The notes: generated by a model from the sequence alone, not told the origin. A DNA stretch of 7,827 nt from Nitrospinae bacterium RIFCSPLOWO2_12_FULL_45_22 (GCA_001803565.1 MHDQ01000148.1:1-7827); one strand, 5' to 3'; positions 1 through 5,966 are shown, numbered from the stretch's first letter. Numbers and translations: made by a program.

Positions 1-46
1 TTACTTTTCTACCGTAGACGAACTTACTTTTCTACCGTAGACGAAC
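1..46. repeat. Perfect 23-bp tandem duplication at the window edge
   Basis: Positions 1-23 and 24-46 are identical 23-mers (beginning ttacttttctaccg, ending tagacgaac). Since 23 is not a multiple of three, the two copies are read in different frames. In the second copy the frame of the downstream barrel gene reads YFSTVDE. The same peptide in the first copy lies one frame away and hits TAG at 38-40. It is either a real slippage-type duplication that inactivates the gene or an artefact of a contig end. Confidence 0.9.
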
Positions 47-459
47 CGCTCGGGCAAGATGGAGTCACAAAAAAGGATTGGCTCTTGAGCGCTATTGCCT
101 TTGAGACGTATTGGTTGAAGGGCGAGCTCTGGTCATTATTGCAGATCCAGCAATGGCAAGTCTTTGGTTACAACCACAACTTGCGCAGTATGGGCAAACT
201 CCAAGAAGAGGATGAATGGGTCTTTCTCCTGGGATTTTCTAAAGATTTTAAATTTACTGATGACCGGTTAGGTGTCAACTGGACCAGTGCCTTCTTTGAT
301 GATGGGTCTGGTTTGCAACGCTATCAGATTAAATATATCATCTCCGATTATCTATCCTGCTGGGTGCGCTATTGGGGCTTTTATGGCCGTTCGGATGATA
401 GATTCGGCATGTTTAAGGATCGGGATCAGATTGAGTTTGTCCTCACTTATGAGTTTTAA
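1..459 (+). CDS. Outer-membrane beta-barrel protein, C-terminal part (DUF1302-like), 5' end outside window
   Basis: The frame is open from the window edge to a TAA at 457-459; the natural-looking protein starts at about position 25 (YFSTVDEPLGQDG). The visible ~145 residues alternate polar and aromatic residues as in beta-strands (WVFLLGFSKDF, RYQIKYIISDYL, CWVRYWGFYG). They end in FGMFKDRDQIEFVLTYEF, with the terminal Phe and alternating pattern typical of the outer-membrane insertion signal. The FG-x-F-x-DRD ending resembles DUF1302 barrels, which are often encoded beside DUF1329 proteins; that match is from memory, not a search. The gene is convergent with the DUF1329-like gene 443-1498 and overlaps it by 17 bp. 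The TTG at 85 is very unlikely to be the true start because the frame continues upstream. A 23-bp duplication at 1-46 breaks the frame, so the gene is either disrupted or affected by an assembly-edge error. Confidence 0.65.
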   Translation, partial: LLFYRRRTYFSTVDEPLGQDGVTKKDWLLSAIAFETYWLKGELWSLLQIQQWQVFGYNHNLRSMGKLQEEDEWVFLLGFSKDFKFTDDRLGVNWTSAFFDDGSGLQRYQIKYIISDYLSCWVRYWGFYGRSDDRFGMFKDRDQIEFVLTYEF

Positions 460-1498
460 TGGCCAGTATAGGGCTTCTAGGGGAGGGTTTTTCTGGCAAA
501 TCAGAAGCATCATTGATCGGGGGTATGGAGCCGCCTTTTGGTAAGCGCCATTGATATTGCTTTATTATCTGGCTGGGCACAAAGAAATCATCCCTAACCT
601 CTTGATCAAATATCCAATCATACAACTGAACGATGGTACGGCTATTGGTAATGATATTCAGACCGTTCCATTCTTCTCTTACCCAGTAGTTCCAGGGTTT
701 GATCTGGCGCCACCGGTTCTCGATGACTTTCCAAAGCTTCCCTTGCCGATCAAACTGCTCCTCATGAAGAGTTAAAAAATTGTCCTTTTCTATCCATGAT
801 AATCTCTTTCCCAGATAATAAAGAGGATCCTGGTTTATACTTTCTACTATAAAACATTTCTGACCATTTATAGTGTCTTCGCCGATAATGCGGTGATATT
901 CTTCCCAGGGTTCATATAGACTAAAATCATCCCGGGTCATCTCTGAACCAATAAAGTTATCCTTTTTAGGACGAGAAGGGGAACGTCTAACCTTTCTTAA
1001 ATCGGGCGCCCAGATCCAGGTATCCTCCAGCTTAGTCTGTTCTTTAGAGGTTAATAATCTATGCCAAACTAGACCCAGCCCCCATTCATTGGGTGGGCTC
1101 AAATAAATAACCACCCTCTTTATCCGGACATCCCCAGGTTTAATATCGCTATAGGTTAAAAGAGAGCGGTAGTTATTATAATAATATTTGTCCCTCTCTA
1201 GCCAAGTTTTGATGCTGATAAGACCATTAGCCCCTACCCGGATAAAGCGACAGACCGCGTCATTATCCTTGGTCCCGGGATAAAGGTGGGTATCGGCATA
1301 AGTCATTAGTTCTAGCCCGGTGTAACCATATTTTTTCAGGTCCAGCTTTTCTTCTGGTGTTAGCTCCTTTCGGCCCTGCTGGAGCCGGGCAACCCAGGGA
1401 TCGCCAATTAGCTCCTTAGGATTAATCCAATGGGCTGCCCAAGAAATAGAAAAGAATAAGGGGCAGAAGAAAAGAAATGTTATGAGCTTCGTTATCAT
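443..1498 (-). CDS. Secreted DUF1329/LolA-like periplasmic protein, short paralogue
   Basis: A 351-residue protein with a clear signal peptide (hydrophobic LITFLFFCPLFFSI, likely cut after SWA), so it is exported to the periplasm. Numbering below counts from the GTG at 1501. The core resembles outer-membrane-lipoprotein-sorting/DUF1329 proteins: TWIWAPDLRKVRRS near 161-174, TRDDFS near 189-194, IIGEDTINGQKCFIVES near 205-221, YYLGKRLSWIEK near 228-239, and LHEEQFDRQGKLWK near 245-258. All of these blocks recur in the upstream gene, so the two are tandem paralogues. The start was taken as ATG at 1498; the GTG at 1501 directly before it is possible, and the Shine-Dalgarno is weak (gagaaag). The gene begins about 10 nt after the upstream stop, so the two are co-transcribed. 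It ends at TGA 445-443, inside the 3' end of the opposing barrel gene. Probable role: periplasmic carrier of a lipid or other hydrophobic molecule. Substrate unknown. Confidence 0.75.
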   Translation of the reverse strand: MITKLITFLFFCPLFFSISWAAHWINPKELIGDPWVARLQQGRKELTPEEKLDLKKYGYTGLELMTYADTHLYPGTKDNDAVCRFIRVGANGLISIKTWLERDKYYYNNYRSLLTYSDIKPGDVRIKRVVIYLSPPNEWGLGLVWHRLLTSKEQTKLEDTWIWAPDLRKVRRSPSRPKKDNFIGSEMTRDDFSLYEPWEEYHRIIGEDTINGQKCFIVESINQDPLYYLGKRLSWIEKDNFLTLHEEQFDRQGKLWKVIENRWRQIKPWNYWVREEWNGLNIITNSRTIVQLYDWIFDQEVRDDFFVPSQIIKQYQWRLPKGGSIPPINDASDLPEKPSPRSPILAIKTHK

Positions 1499-1510
1499 CA
1501 CGTCTTTCTC

Positions 1511-2965
1511 TTATTCAAGGTTCTGGTATTTGGTACCATCGGCCCAGCCCATAGGGTCAAACCCAGCCCGGGCCTTCCACATATCCTGAGTAGCTTTGAA
1601 TTTGGCTTTGACTTTTGGGTCAAGCCGCTCTATCCCAAGCCGGTCTTTATGCTTCTTCTCTTCATAAAGCAGGGGAAGGGGGGGAAAGTGCTCAGCTTTG
1701 GTCACAGGCCGAATCTTTAGCGGCGGACGCCAGAAATATTCCTTAGACAACTCAGGTATAGTATACTTGCTCTCTGGGATTTTAACACCAAATTTGTAAC
1801 CACCAAGCCACTGAAATCCCCAATATTCCCGCTTTGCATCTCCGAATATCATGGTAGTCTTTCCCCAAGAAAACCTTCCTTTATAGGAATTAGGATAGGG
1901 CTTCCAGGTAGAATTTCCTAACCCCAACCGGTAAAGGTTACCCTGATGGTCAAAATGTTCTTCCCGGAGGTGTAATTTGGTATGCTTCTCTATCCAGTTG
2001 AGGATATATCCCAGGTAATAATTAGGGTCTTTAGGGATAACCTTAACTACCCAGCACTCTAGTCCACCATCGGCCCGATAAGGATTCATAGCATCTCCCC
2101 AGACCCCTTCGCCCGGAAAGACTGGGTTATCTGCAATTACCTTTGGGTCTCCCAAGATGCCATAACCCTTCATGCCATTAACTTCGTAGATGGTATCTTC
2201 ACCAATGATCTCATAATTGAACTCCCAGACCTGTCGCTCCCCAAAATCATCATTAGTTAAAGGGAAACCCAGGGCATCATCCTGGCGGTCACCACCGGCC
2301 GAGCGCCTCACCCGCCTCAAAGCCGGTACCCAGATATAGCGGTCTGGGTCTTTCCATCTCCCTGGGGCATTATTATACTTAATTTGTAGCTGGGCCAGGC
2401 CTCTGGTTTCTGGGGGGAAATCAAGAAGAGTAAAGGTTTTGAGCCAGATGGCATTGATCCCCTTCTTATAATGGACTATCTCATCAAACCGCTCCCAGTT
2501 CTGGGTCCGCATGAGATAGACATTTCTGTTAGTAACCAAACCCCGGCGGTTAATGGTAGGGAGATAGGTAAGGTAGTCCTGGGTTATACCTCCCTCACCA
2601 TACCAAAAGTTAAGCTCCCGAAACCACATAAGCTCCTCCCCAGTATAAGGGACATCGCTCCGGGGCCAGGATGGCTTGAACGGAAACTTATCTCTGGGCA
2701 TCCAGGGATATTCAGGATGACGGTGAGCCGGGTCGGTCCAGTCCTTTATTGGCTCTGCATAAGGAGTCCAACCTTTAATGTTTGAAGGTGCAGGTGCATA
2801 AGGGTCTATCTCTACCCATATACTTTTTCCCCTCTCAAATTTAATCTTCTTACCTTCCAGGGCTAATGCTCTCGAAGGATTAAACCAGCAAAATACTAGA
2901 CCCAGCAATAAGGCAACTTTATAACTGACCCTCTTCCTCTCCATAAGACACGCCCTCCTCTCCAT
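1511..2965 (-). CDS. Secreted DUF1329-like protein, long paralogue
   Basis: A 484-residue exported protein. Its basic N-terminus (MERRACLMERKR) precedes a hydrophobic stretch (VALLLGLVFCWF) and a likely signal-peptidase site at ALA-LE near residue 36. The conserved core is YIWVPALRRVRRS at about 210-222, LTNDDFG at 236-242, EIIGEDTI at 252-259, YYLGYILNWIEK at 316-327 and LREEHFDHQGNLYR at 333-346; the Trp/Arg-rich motif followed by DD is typical of DUF1329. Compared with the shorter downstream paralogue it has a longer N-terminal region rich in Trp and Pro, and an insertion of about 40 residues (near 260-302) rich in Gly, Pro and Asn. The ATG at 2965 is well supported by GGGAGG (2978-2973) seven bases upstream; the ATG at 2944 also follows a purine-rich stretch. 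It lies 81 bp after the putative selenoprotein gene with no clear terminator between them. Likely periplasmic partner of an outer-membrane barrel. Exact function unknown. Confidence 0.75.
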   Translation of the reverse strand: MERRACLMERKRVSYKVALLLGLVFCWFNPSRALALEGKKIKFERGKSIWVEIDPYAPAPSNIKGWTPYAEPIKDWTDPAHRHPEYPWMPRDKFPFKPSWPRSDVPYTGEELMWFRELNFWYGEGGITQDYLTYLPTINRRGLVTNRNVYLMRTQNWERFDEIVHYKKGINAIWLKTFTLLDFPPETRGLAQLQIKYNNAPGRWKDPDRYIWVPALRRVRRSAGGDRQDDALGFPLTNDDFGERQVWEFNYEIIGEDTIYEVNGMKGYGILGDPKVIADNPVFPGEGVWGDAMNPYRADGGLECWVVKVIPKDPNYYLGYILNWIEKHTKLHLREEHFDHQGNLYRLGLGNSTWKPYPNSYKGRFSWGKTTMIFGDAKREYWGFQWLGGYKFGVKIPESKYTIPELSKEYFWRPPLKIRPVTKAEHFPPLPLLYEEKKHKDRLGIERLDPKVKAKFKATQDMWKARAGFDPMGWADGTKYQNLE

Positions 2966-3046
2966 CTTTATACCTCCCTTCTAGGACAGATGCATCTCAT
3001 CTCTCCCAGGTGAATGGTCACACTCATGAATCGGAACTTAGTCAAT

Positions 3047-4273
3047 CTAGTCTAGCATTTCCATAAACTCTTCTATCCTATCCAGGTCTTGTTCTCGGCT
3101 GGCCCGGTGTCGTTCATCGCAGAGGTCGCCATCCAGGATTAATGAGGGGATGCCCAAGTCTCGATGAATAATATCCTTCACAGCCAGGTTTTGACCCCCT
3201 AGAACCCGGCAGCCCCAATGAGATAGGATAACCAGGCCATCTATTTTGTATTCATCAATAAGTTTCTTGATATAGTTGATCCTGAGCGGTAGATAATCTA
3301 GGTAGGCAAAGTTATGAATCATCCTCCTGGCCCAGCTCTCAGCGGGATGATCTGGGTCTAGTCGGCCGCCGGCCCATCCTATATCCAGGTCTGCTTTCAC
3401 CAGCACACCGCCAAAATCCTCAAAATAATTGAACAGGCCTATGTCATACCACCATGCTGGTCCGCCCACTAATAACAGCCGATGCTTCTCCTCATCTATG
3501 ACCCCTCGACCCTTATTGACCCGTTCTTGCATCTCGTTCCTAACCTTTTGCAGGAAATGGGTTGCCTCGGGGGTGCCTGTCAGGGCCATAGGGACAAACA
3601 GGCTAACAACTTCGTCCATAGCACCAGAAGGACATGGAATAGCCTTTTTCAATTCAGAAATATCACTCCACAGTTCCAATGCCTCATTGGTCATACAGTA
3701 AACATCCCTCAGTCTATTCATATCCAGTTGCTCGCCAGTTTGCTGTTCCAGAAATTCAATCATCTCATTATATTGATAGGCAAAGTATCTTACACTCTCC
3801 TCAGATATTTTAAGCTCGCCCTCCTTAGATAGGCTGAATCCCCCGGAAATATCTATCATAAAGAAAGGCAGTCCTAATTTTTCCGCGATGACCTCTCCAG
3901 ACTTACCCGCACTATCACAAAGGCAACCGAGGCCTACCACAAAATCTGGCCTGGGGTACATGATCTCCTCCTGAGACAATAGGGCCCCGACGAAGCCCCG
4001 GTGGAGGGCTCACGAGTCCCTGCCGTAGCCATGGGCTTCTGCCAGGAGCAAATAAGGCATGCCAGCCCCGCCTTTGGCGCTCATCTGGGCCGTAAAACCC
4101 TCACAGAAAATCGGGACAATATCCATAGCAAGCAATAGTTCCCTGGGTGTACCGCTTAGATGCCAGCATACTGGTCTACCCTCCTCTTTCTTGCGCCGGG
4201 CCTTAACATGATAGTCCTTTATTAAGGGCCAGAGCGTGCGTGTTGCTTGCAAGCCATATCTCTTTACAGCCAT
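3047..4273 (-). CDS. 2-hydroxyacyl-CoA dehydratase/benzoyl-CoA reductase-type subunit with in-frame UGA (probable selenocysteine)
   Basis: Read through one UGA (4012-4010), this frame gives 408 residues, about the normal length for the HgdB/BcrB/BcrC superfamily. ATG 4273 follows AGGGAGG by seven bases. The N-terminal domain (1-87) contains PRELLLAMDIVPI, the usual entry helix of the fold. The UGA is residue 88 in GYGRDS-U-ALHRGFVGALLS, matching the family pattern D-x-C-S-x-x-R-x-x-x-G; the upstream paralogue has NICSFIRSCLG here. The other expected cluster ligands are Cys119 (GLGCLCDSAGK; Cys117 also present) and Cys355 (LSHWGCR). The C-terminus has the family ending GIPSLILDGDLCDE...REQDLDRIEEFMEML. 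Family members carry a [4Fe-4S] cluster and transfer single electrons to acyl-CoA substrates in the cytoplasm, as dehydratase or aromatic-ring reductase. The substrate here is unknown. Alternatives are a nonsense mutation of TGC/TGT, or separate translation of an 87-residue peptide and a downstream protein from ATG 3961. A standard annotation would split this gene in two. Confidence 0.8.
3959..3972 (-). promoter_or_regulatory. Strong internal ribosome-binding-site-like sequence before ATG 3961
   Basis: AGGAGGAGATC precedes the in-frame ATG at 3961 with five bases between GGAGG and ATG, a near-ideal Shine-Dalgarno. It could allow re-initiation after the UGA, giving a 304-residue protein that lacks the N-terminal domain and the first cluster ligand. 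The same bases encode the QEEI stretch, and GGAGG is also the 3' arm of the putative SECIS lower helix, so it may simply be fortuitous. Confidence 0.4.
3967..4007 (-). promoter_or_regulatory. Candidate bacterial SECIS stem-loop just downstream of the UGA
   Basis: In the mRNA an apical hairpin GGGGCUUC-GUC-GGGGCCCU (3999-3981) forms eight pairs (several G-U) around a GUC triloop. The first loop base, G, lies 19 nt after the UGA. A lower helix CCUCC/GGAGG (4007-4003 with 3971-3967) can close it, leaving an internal loop. Bacterial SECIS elements are recognised by a short apical loop with an early G roughly 16-37 nt after the UGA, which this fits. No clear bulged U is visible in the upper stem, and no folding energy was computed. 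Confidence 0.5.
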
Positions 4274-4329
4274 GATTTTCCCTCCCTCTATTTTTACTTC
4301 GTGCTTCTTTTTTAATTCCAACCTATTGC

Positions 4330-4353
4330 GTAGGGGCAAATGTCTCTGCCTAC
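4330..4353. repeat. Small imperfect palindrome in the leader between the two dehydratase-family genes
   Basis: GTAGGGGCA pairs with TGCCTAC (two-base bulge) around a loop of about eight bases. It lies in the 132-bp gap between the two Fe-S subunit genes. It resembles short dispersed hairpins found in repeat-rich genomes; no U-tract follows it on the minus strand, so it is not a convincing terminator. An mRNA-processing or stability role is possible. Confidence 0.35.
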
Positions 4354-4405
4354 CCTTAGTGGGTCTGTTAATCTCTTTTTTTATCTCCTTTATCCCTGGC
4401 AGGCA

Positions 4406-5533
4406 CTATGGCCGAGAAAGCATCTCTAAGAAAGCTTGAACTCGGGTCTTGACCTGTCCAATACTAAGTGAAGAGTGTTCTATCTCTAGCTCTAATGTAG
4501 GGATGTCATATCTCTTGAGCATATCTATACATTCCGGGGTGTCATAGACAAAATTGTCACAAAACTTTATAAGGAAGATAATTACCCCATCTACCTGGAA
4601 TTCCCGGGCCAAATTAATGATATGCTGAAACCGTTTTTCCCGGGGATGGATAAAAGGACAGGGAATTCTTTCCAGATAGTGGTTAACAAGGGCTTCAAGA
4701 GGATCTTTGTCCAGCTTAACTTGATCCCAAAAATACCGGCTACCCATACACAAATCATCACTTACGACGATGGCTCCTGCATCCTCGACGGCTTTTATAA
4801 ACGCCGGGTTATCAATCATGCTGCCAGTAATCAATATCCTTGGCTTTTTATCTGAACTGATACTTGGACTGCCTTTCAGTTTATCCAAAAGCCCCTTGAT
4901 CAGGGAGCTGCTCTTCTCTTTTGGCAATATCATGCTAGAGCGGACCACCTGGGCCACCTCATGCCCCCATATCTTTACCCCCCTTTCCTTATTACGCCAT
5001 TGATAAACTTCCTTTAAAAGGGCACGGTTTTCGTTACATAGCCTTATAGCATGCCTCAATGCCTCAGAAGAAATTTTAACCTTGCCGAACTCCTCCAACT
5101 CAAAGATAAACCTCTCTATTTCTTTTTTATAATAACTATGAGTAAAATCCGATATCCGGTGAGGATGATCAATGACATACATAAAGGGAACCTTACTATA
5201 TAGCTCCCATACATCGTGTAGCTTACGCATCTGGCCACAACTCCGGGCTGTAATCAATCCATCCAGAAACTGGTACCTACCTTCCAGGACTTCTCCTAAA
5301 CAGCTCCGGATAAAAGAACAGATATTGACCTGTAAAACAGATTCGCCTTTATGACTTCCGTTTATACCGCCAAAGACCCTTATAGGTAGCATATCTGCAG
5401 CATAAATGATCTCTTCTGGTACATAGAGACAGGTATACCCCATAACTTTTTTGTTCCTAGACTTCCAACCCGCTATCTCTTCTTGAGATAGTAAGGTCAA
5501 CCTGGCCATATCAAACTCTTTTAAAATATCCAT
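4406..5533 (-). CDS. 2-hydroxyacyl-CoA dehydratase/benzoyl-CoA reductase-type subunit (HgdB/BcrB-like), all-Cys
   Basis: A 375-residue protein from ATG 5533, with GGAGG upstream; the GTG at 5536 is equally acceptable. In-frame starts as far up as 5635 exist but precede the predicted transcription start. Family signatures: LYVPEEIIYAADMLPI (about 36-51), which opens the superfamily fold; NICSFIRSCLG with Cys72 and Cys78; ITARSCGQMRK with Cys99; a Rossmann-like second half (PRILITGSMIDNPAF, about 231-245); IIFLIKFCDN with Cys325; and the C-terminal IPTLELEIE...TRVQAFLEML. Cys72, Cys99 and Cys325 are the expected three ligands of a [4Fe-4S] cluster. It is the first gene of the minus-strand unit, 132 bp before the UGA-containing paralogue, and the two probably make a heterodimer. 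Such enzymes act in the cytoplasm under anoxic conditions and need an ATP-dependent activator, not present here. Dehydratase, ring reductase or another substrate class cannot be decided from sequence alone. Confidence 0.85.
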   Translation of the reverse strand: MDILKEFDMARLTLLSQEEIAGWKSRNKKVMGYTCLYVPEEIIYAADMLPIRVFGGINGSHKGESVLQVNICSFIRSCLGEVLEGRYQFLDGLITARSCGQMRKLHDVWELYSKVPFMYVIDHPHRISDFTHSYYKKEIERFIFELEEFGKVKISSEALRHAIRLCNENRALLKEVYQWRNKERGVKIWGHEVAQVVRSSMILPKEKSSSLIKGLLDKLKGSPSISSDKKPRILITGSMIDNPAFIKAVEDAGAIVVSDDLCMGSRYFWDQVKLDKDPLEALVNHYLERIPCPFIHPREKRFQHIINLAREFQVDGVIIFLIKFCDNFVYDTPECIDMLKRYDIPTLELEIEHSSLSIGQVKTRVQAFLEMLSRP

Positions 5534-5635
5534 CACCTTTTCATACCCTCCTTCTTTTTTTCTCCGATAAGTTTTGCTGACTGCTGCCACCTGACGGCTG
5601 GACGCTTGCCTATTTTTCATTGGCCAATTGACCAA

Positions 5636-5664
5636 ATAATATATAAAAAAAGAGGAAGAGTCAA
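5636..5664 (-). promoter_or_regulatory. Sigma-70-type promoter for the dehydratase-like/DUF1329 operon
   Basis: On the minus strand TTGACT (5664-5659) and TATTAT (5641-5636) are separated by exactly 17 bases; each box matches consensus at five of six positions. Transcription would start near 5629, leaving a leader of about 95 nt before ATG 5533. It sits at the edge of the repeat island, immediately inside the operon side. Confidence 0.6.
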
Positions 5665-5691
5665 AGAATTTTTGTAACGGTTCAGGTTCTT

Positions 5692-5767
5692 TGTCATTTC
5701 GAGCGCAGCGAGAAATCTTTCCGAGACCGGAGGTAAATAAAGATTCCTCCCTTCGGTCGGAATGACA
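5692..5767. repeat. 76-bp imperfect palindromic repeat of the TGTCATTTCGAGCG type
   Basis: The left arm starts TGTCATTTCGAGCG and runs through GAGAAATCTTT. The right arm is its imperfect reverse complement, AAAGATTCCTCC...GGAATGACA. This is a widely dispersed bacterial hairpin repeat. Translating it on the minus strand gives the familiar spurious peptide VIPTEGRNLY...FLAALEMTKN, which should not be called a gene. Confidence 0.75.
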
Positions 5768-5780
5768 TTCATTTTCGATA

Positions 5781-5891
5781 GGGTGTGGCTATTCTTTGTC
5801 ATAAAGTTGGTGTAACTCGGGGCTTTAGCCCTGATTGGTCAACCCTGAAGGGTTGAGTTACGGGTCTCTCTGACAGAAAATAGCCACACCC
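5781..5891. mobile_element. MITE-like element, copy 1
   Basis: This 111-bp element has terminal inverted repeats GGGTGTGGCTATT(C)TTTGTCA and its complement ending AATAGCCACACCC, 19 of 21 bases matching. It is flanked exactly by ttttcgata (5772-5780) and ttttctata (5892-5900), an 8/9 match that looks like a 9-bp target duplication. It contains no transposase gene. A second copy with the same ends in the same orientation is at 7572-7702. It would need a transposase supplied from elsewhere. Confidence 0.65.
5812..5861. repeat. Palindromic core of MITE-like copy 1
   Basis: GTAACTC (5812-5818) and GAGTTAC (5855-5861) enclose two smaller hairpins, GGGCTTTAGCCC and AACCCTGAAGGGTT. This 50-bp unit resembles an independent dispersed repeat and is absent from copy 2, which has a different core at the same place. 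Confidence 0.6.
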
Positions 5892-5930
5892 TTTTCTATA
5901 GGGGCTGAACGGTTACGAATTTTTTAAGGG

Positions 5931-5965
5931 AATTCCTATATGTTTAAATTTATTGCCTAGGAATT
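5931..5965. repeat. AT-rich inverted repeat after the radical SAM gene
   Basis: AATTCCTA (5931-5938) and TAGGAATT (5958-5965) form an 8-bp stem with a 19-base loop directly after the TGA at 5969-5967. No clear U-tract follows on the minus strand, so a terminator role is weak; it might stabilise the 3' end. Confidence 0.35.
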
Positions 5966-5966
5966 T

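Larger units (their letters stand above)
5667..5925. repeat. Outer inverted repeat enclosing nested repeats
   Basis: GTAACGGTTCAG at 5674-5685 and CTGAACGGTTAC at 5905-5916 are inverted copies (11 of 12), with AT-rich extensions beyond each arm. Between them lie a 76-bp palindrome and a MITE-like element, so this looks like an older repeat into which two others inserted. CTGAACGGTT recurs at 7791-7800 followed by similar AT-rich sequence, suggesting a repeat family. Together with the IR at 5931-5965 this accounts for most of the gene-free stretch 5534-5966. Confidence 0.5.

Noticed and set aside
551-775. Plus-strand open frame within the short DUF1329-like gene
   Set aside because: It is a shadow of the opposite-strand gene, with no ribosome binding site and no recognisable features.
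2966-3046. Terminator between the selenoprotein candidate and the DUF1329-like gene
   Set aside because: Only weak 4-bp stems (GTGA/TCAC) are seen and no U-tract, so read-through is more likely.
3429-3832. Plus-strand open frames opposite the dehydratase-family gene
   Set aside because: They overlap a well-supported conserved gene on the other strand and have no family features.
3047-4273. Genome-wide reassignment of UGA to Trp or Gly as the reason for the in-frame UGA
   Set aside because: UGA terminates the genes at 445-443 and 5969-5967 at sensible places, and Trp residues are encoded by TGG throughout.
4010-4339. Separate short gene ending at the UGA
   Set aside because: It is in the same frame as, and continuous in family homology with, the downstream 3047-3979 segment; the two make one full-length family member. 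The extension above ATG 4273 starts at TTG without a good ribosome binding site.
5534-5635. N-terminal extension of the first dehydratase-family gene to 5635
   Set aside because: The added residues (MKNRQASSRQVAAVSKTYRRKK) are not family-like, the predicted transcription start lies within or below this region, and GGAGG sits just before 5536/5533.
5617-5802. Minus-strand open frame encoding VIPTEGRNLY...FLAALEMTKN
   Set aside because: It is the translation of the 76-bp palindromic repeat and part of the MITE-like end; this peptide pattern is a well-known spurious call from dispersed repeats.
5687-5802. Shared TTCTTTGTCAT at 5687-5697 and 5792-5802 as a sign of common origin of the 76-bp palindrome and the MITE-like ends
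   Set aside because: The similarity stops after 11 bases and the neighbouring sequences differ completely; chance or a short insertion preference is enough.
5692-5891. CRISPR array
   Set aside because: The repeats are palindromes of different types and lengths, not regularly spaced identical repeats with unique spacers.
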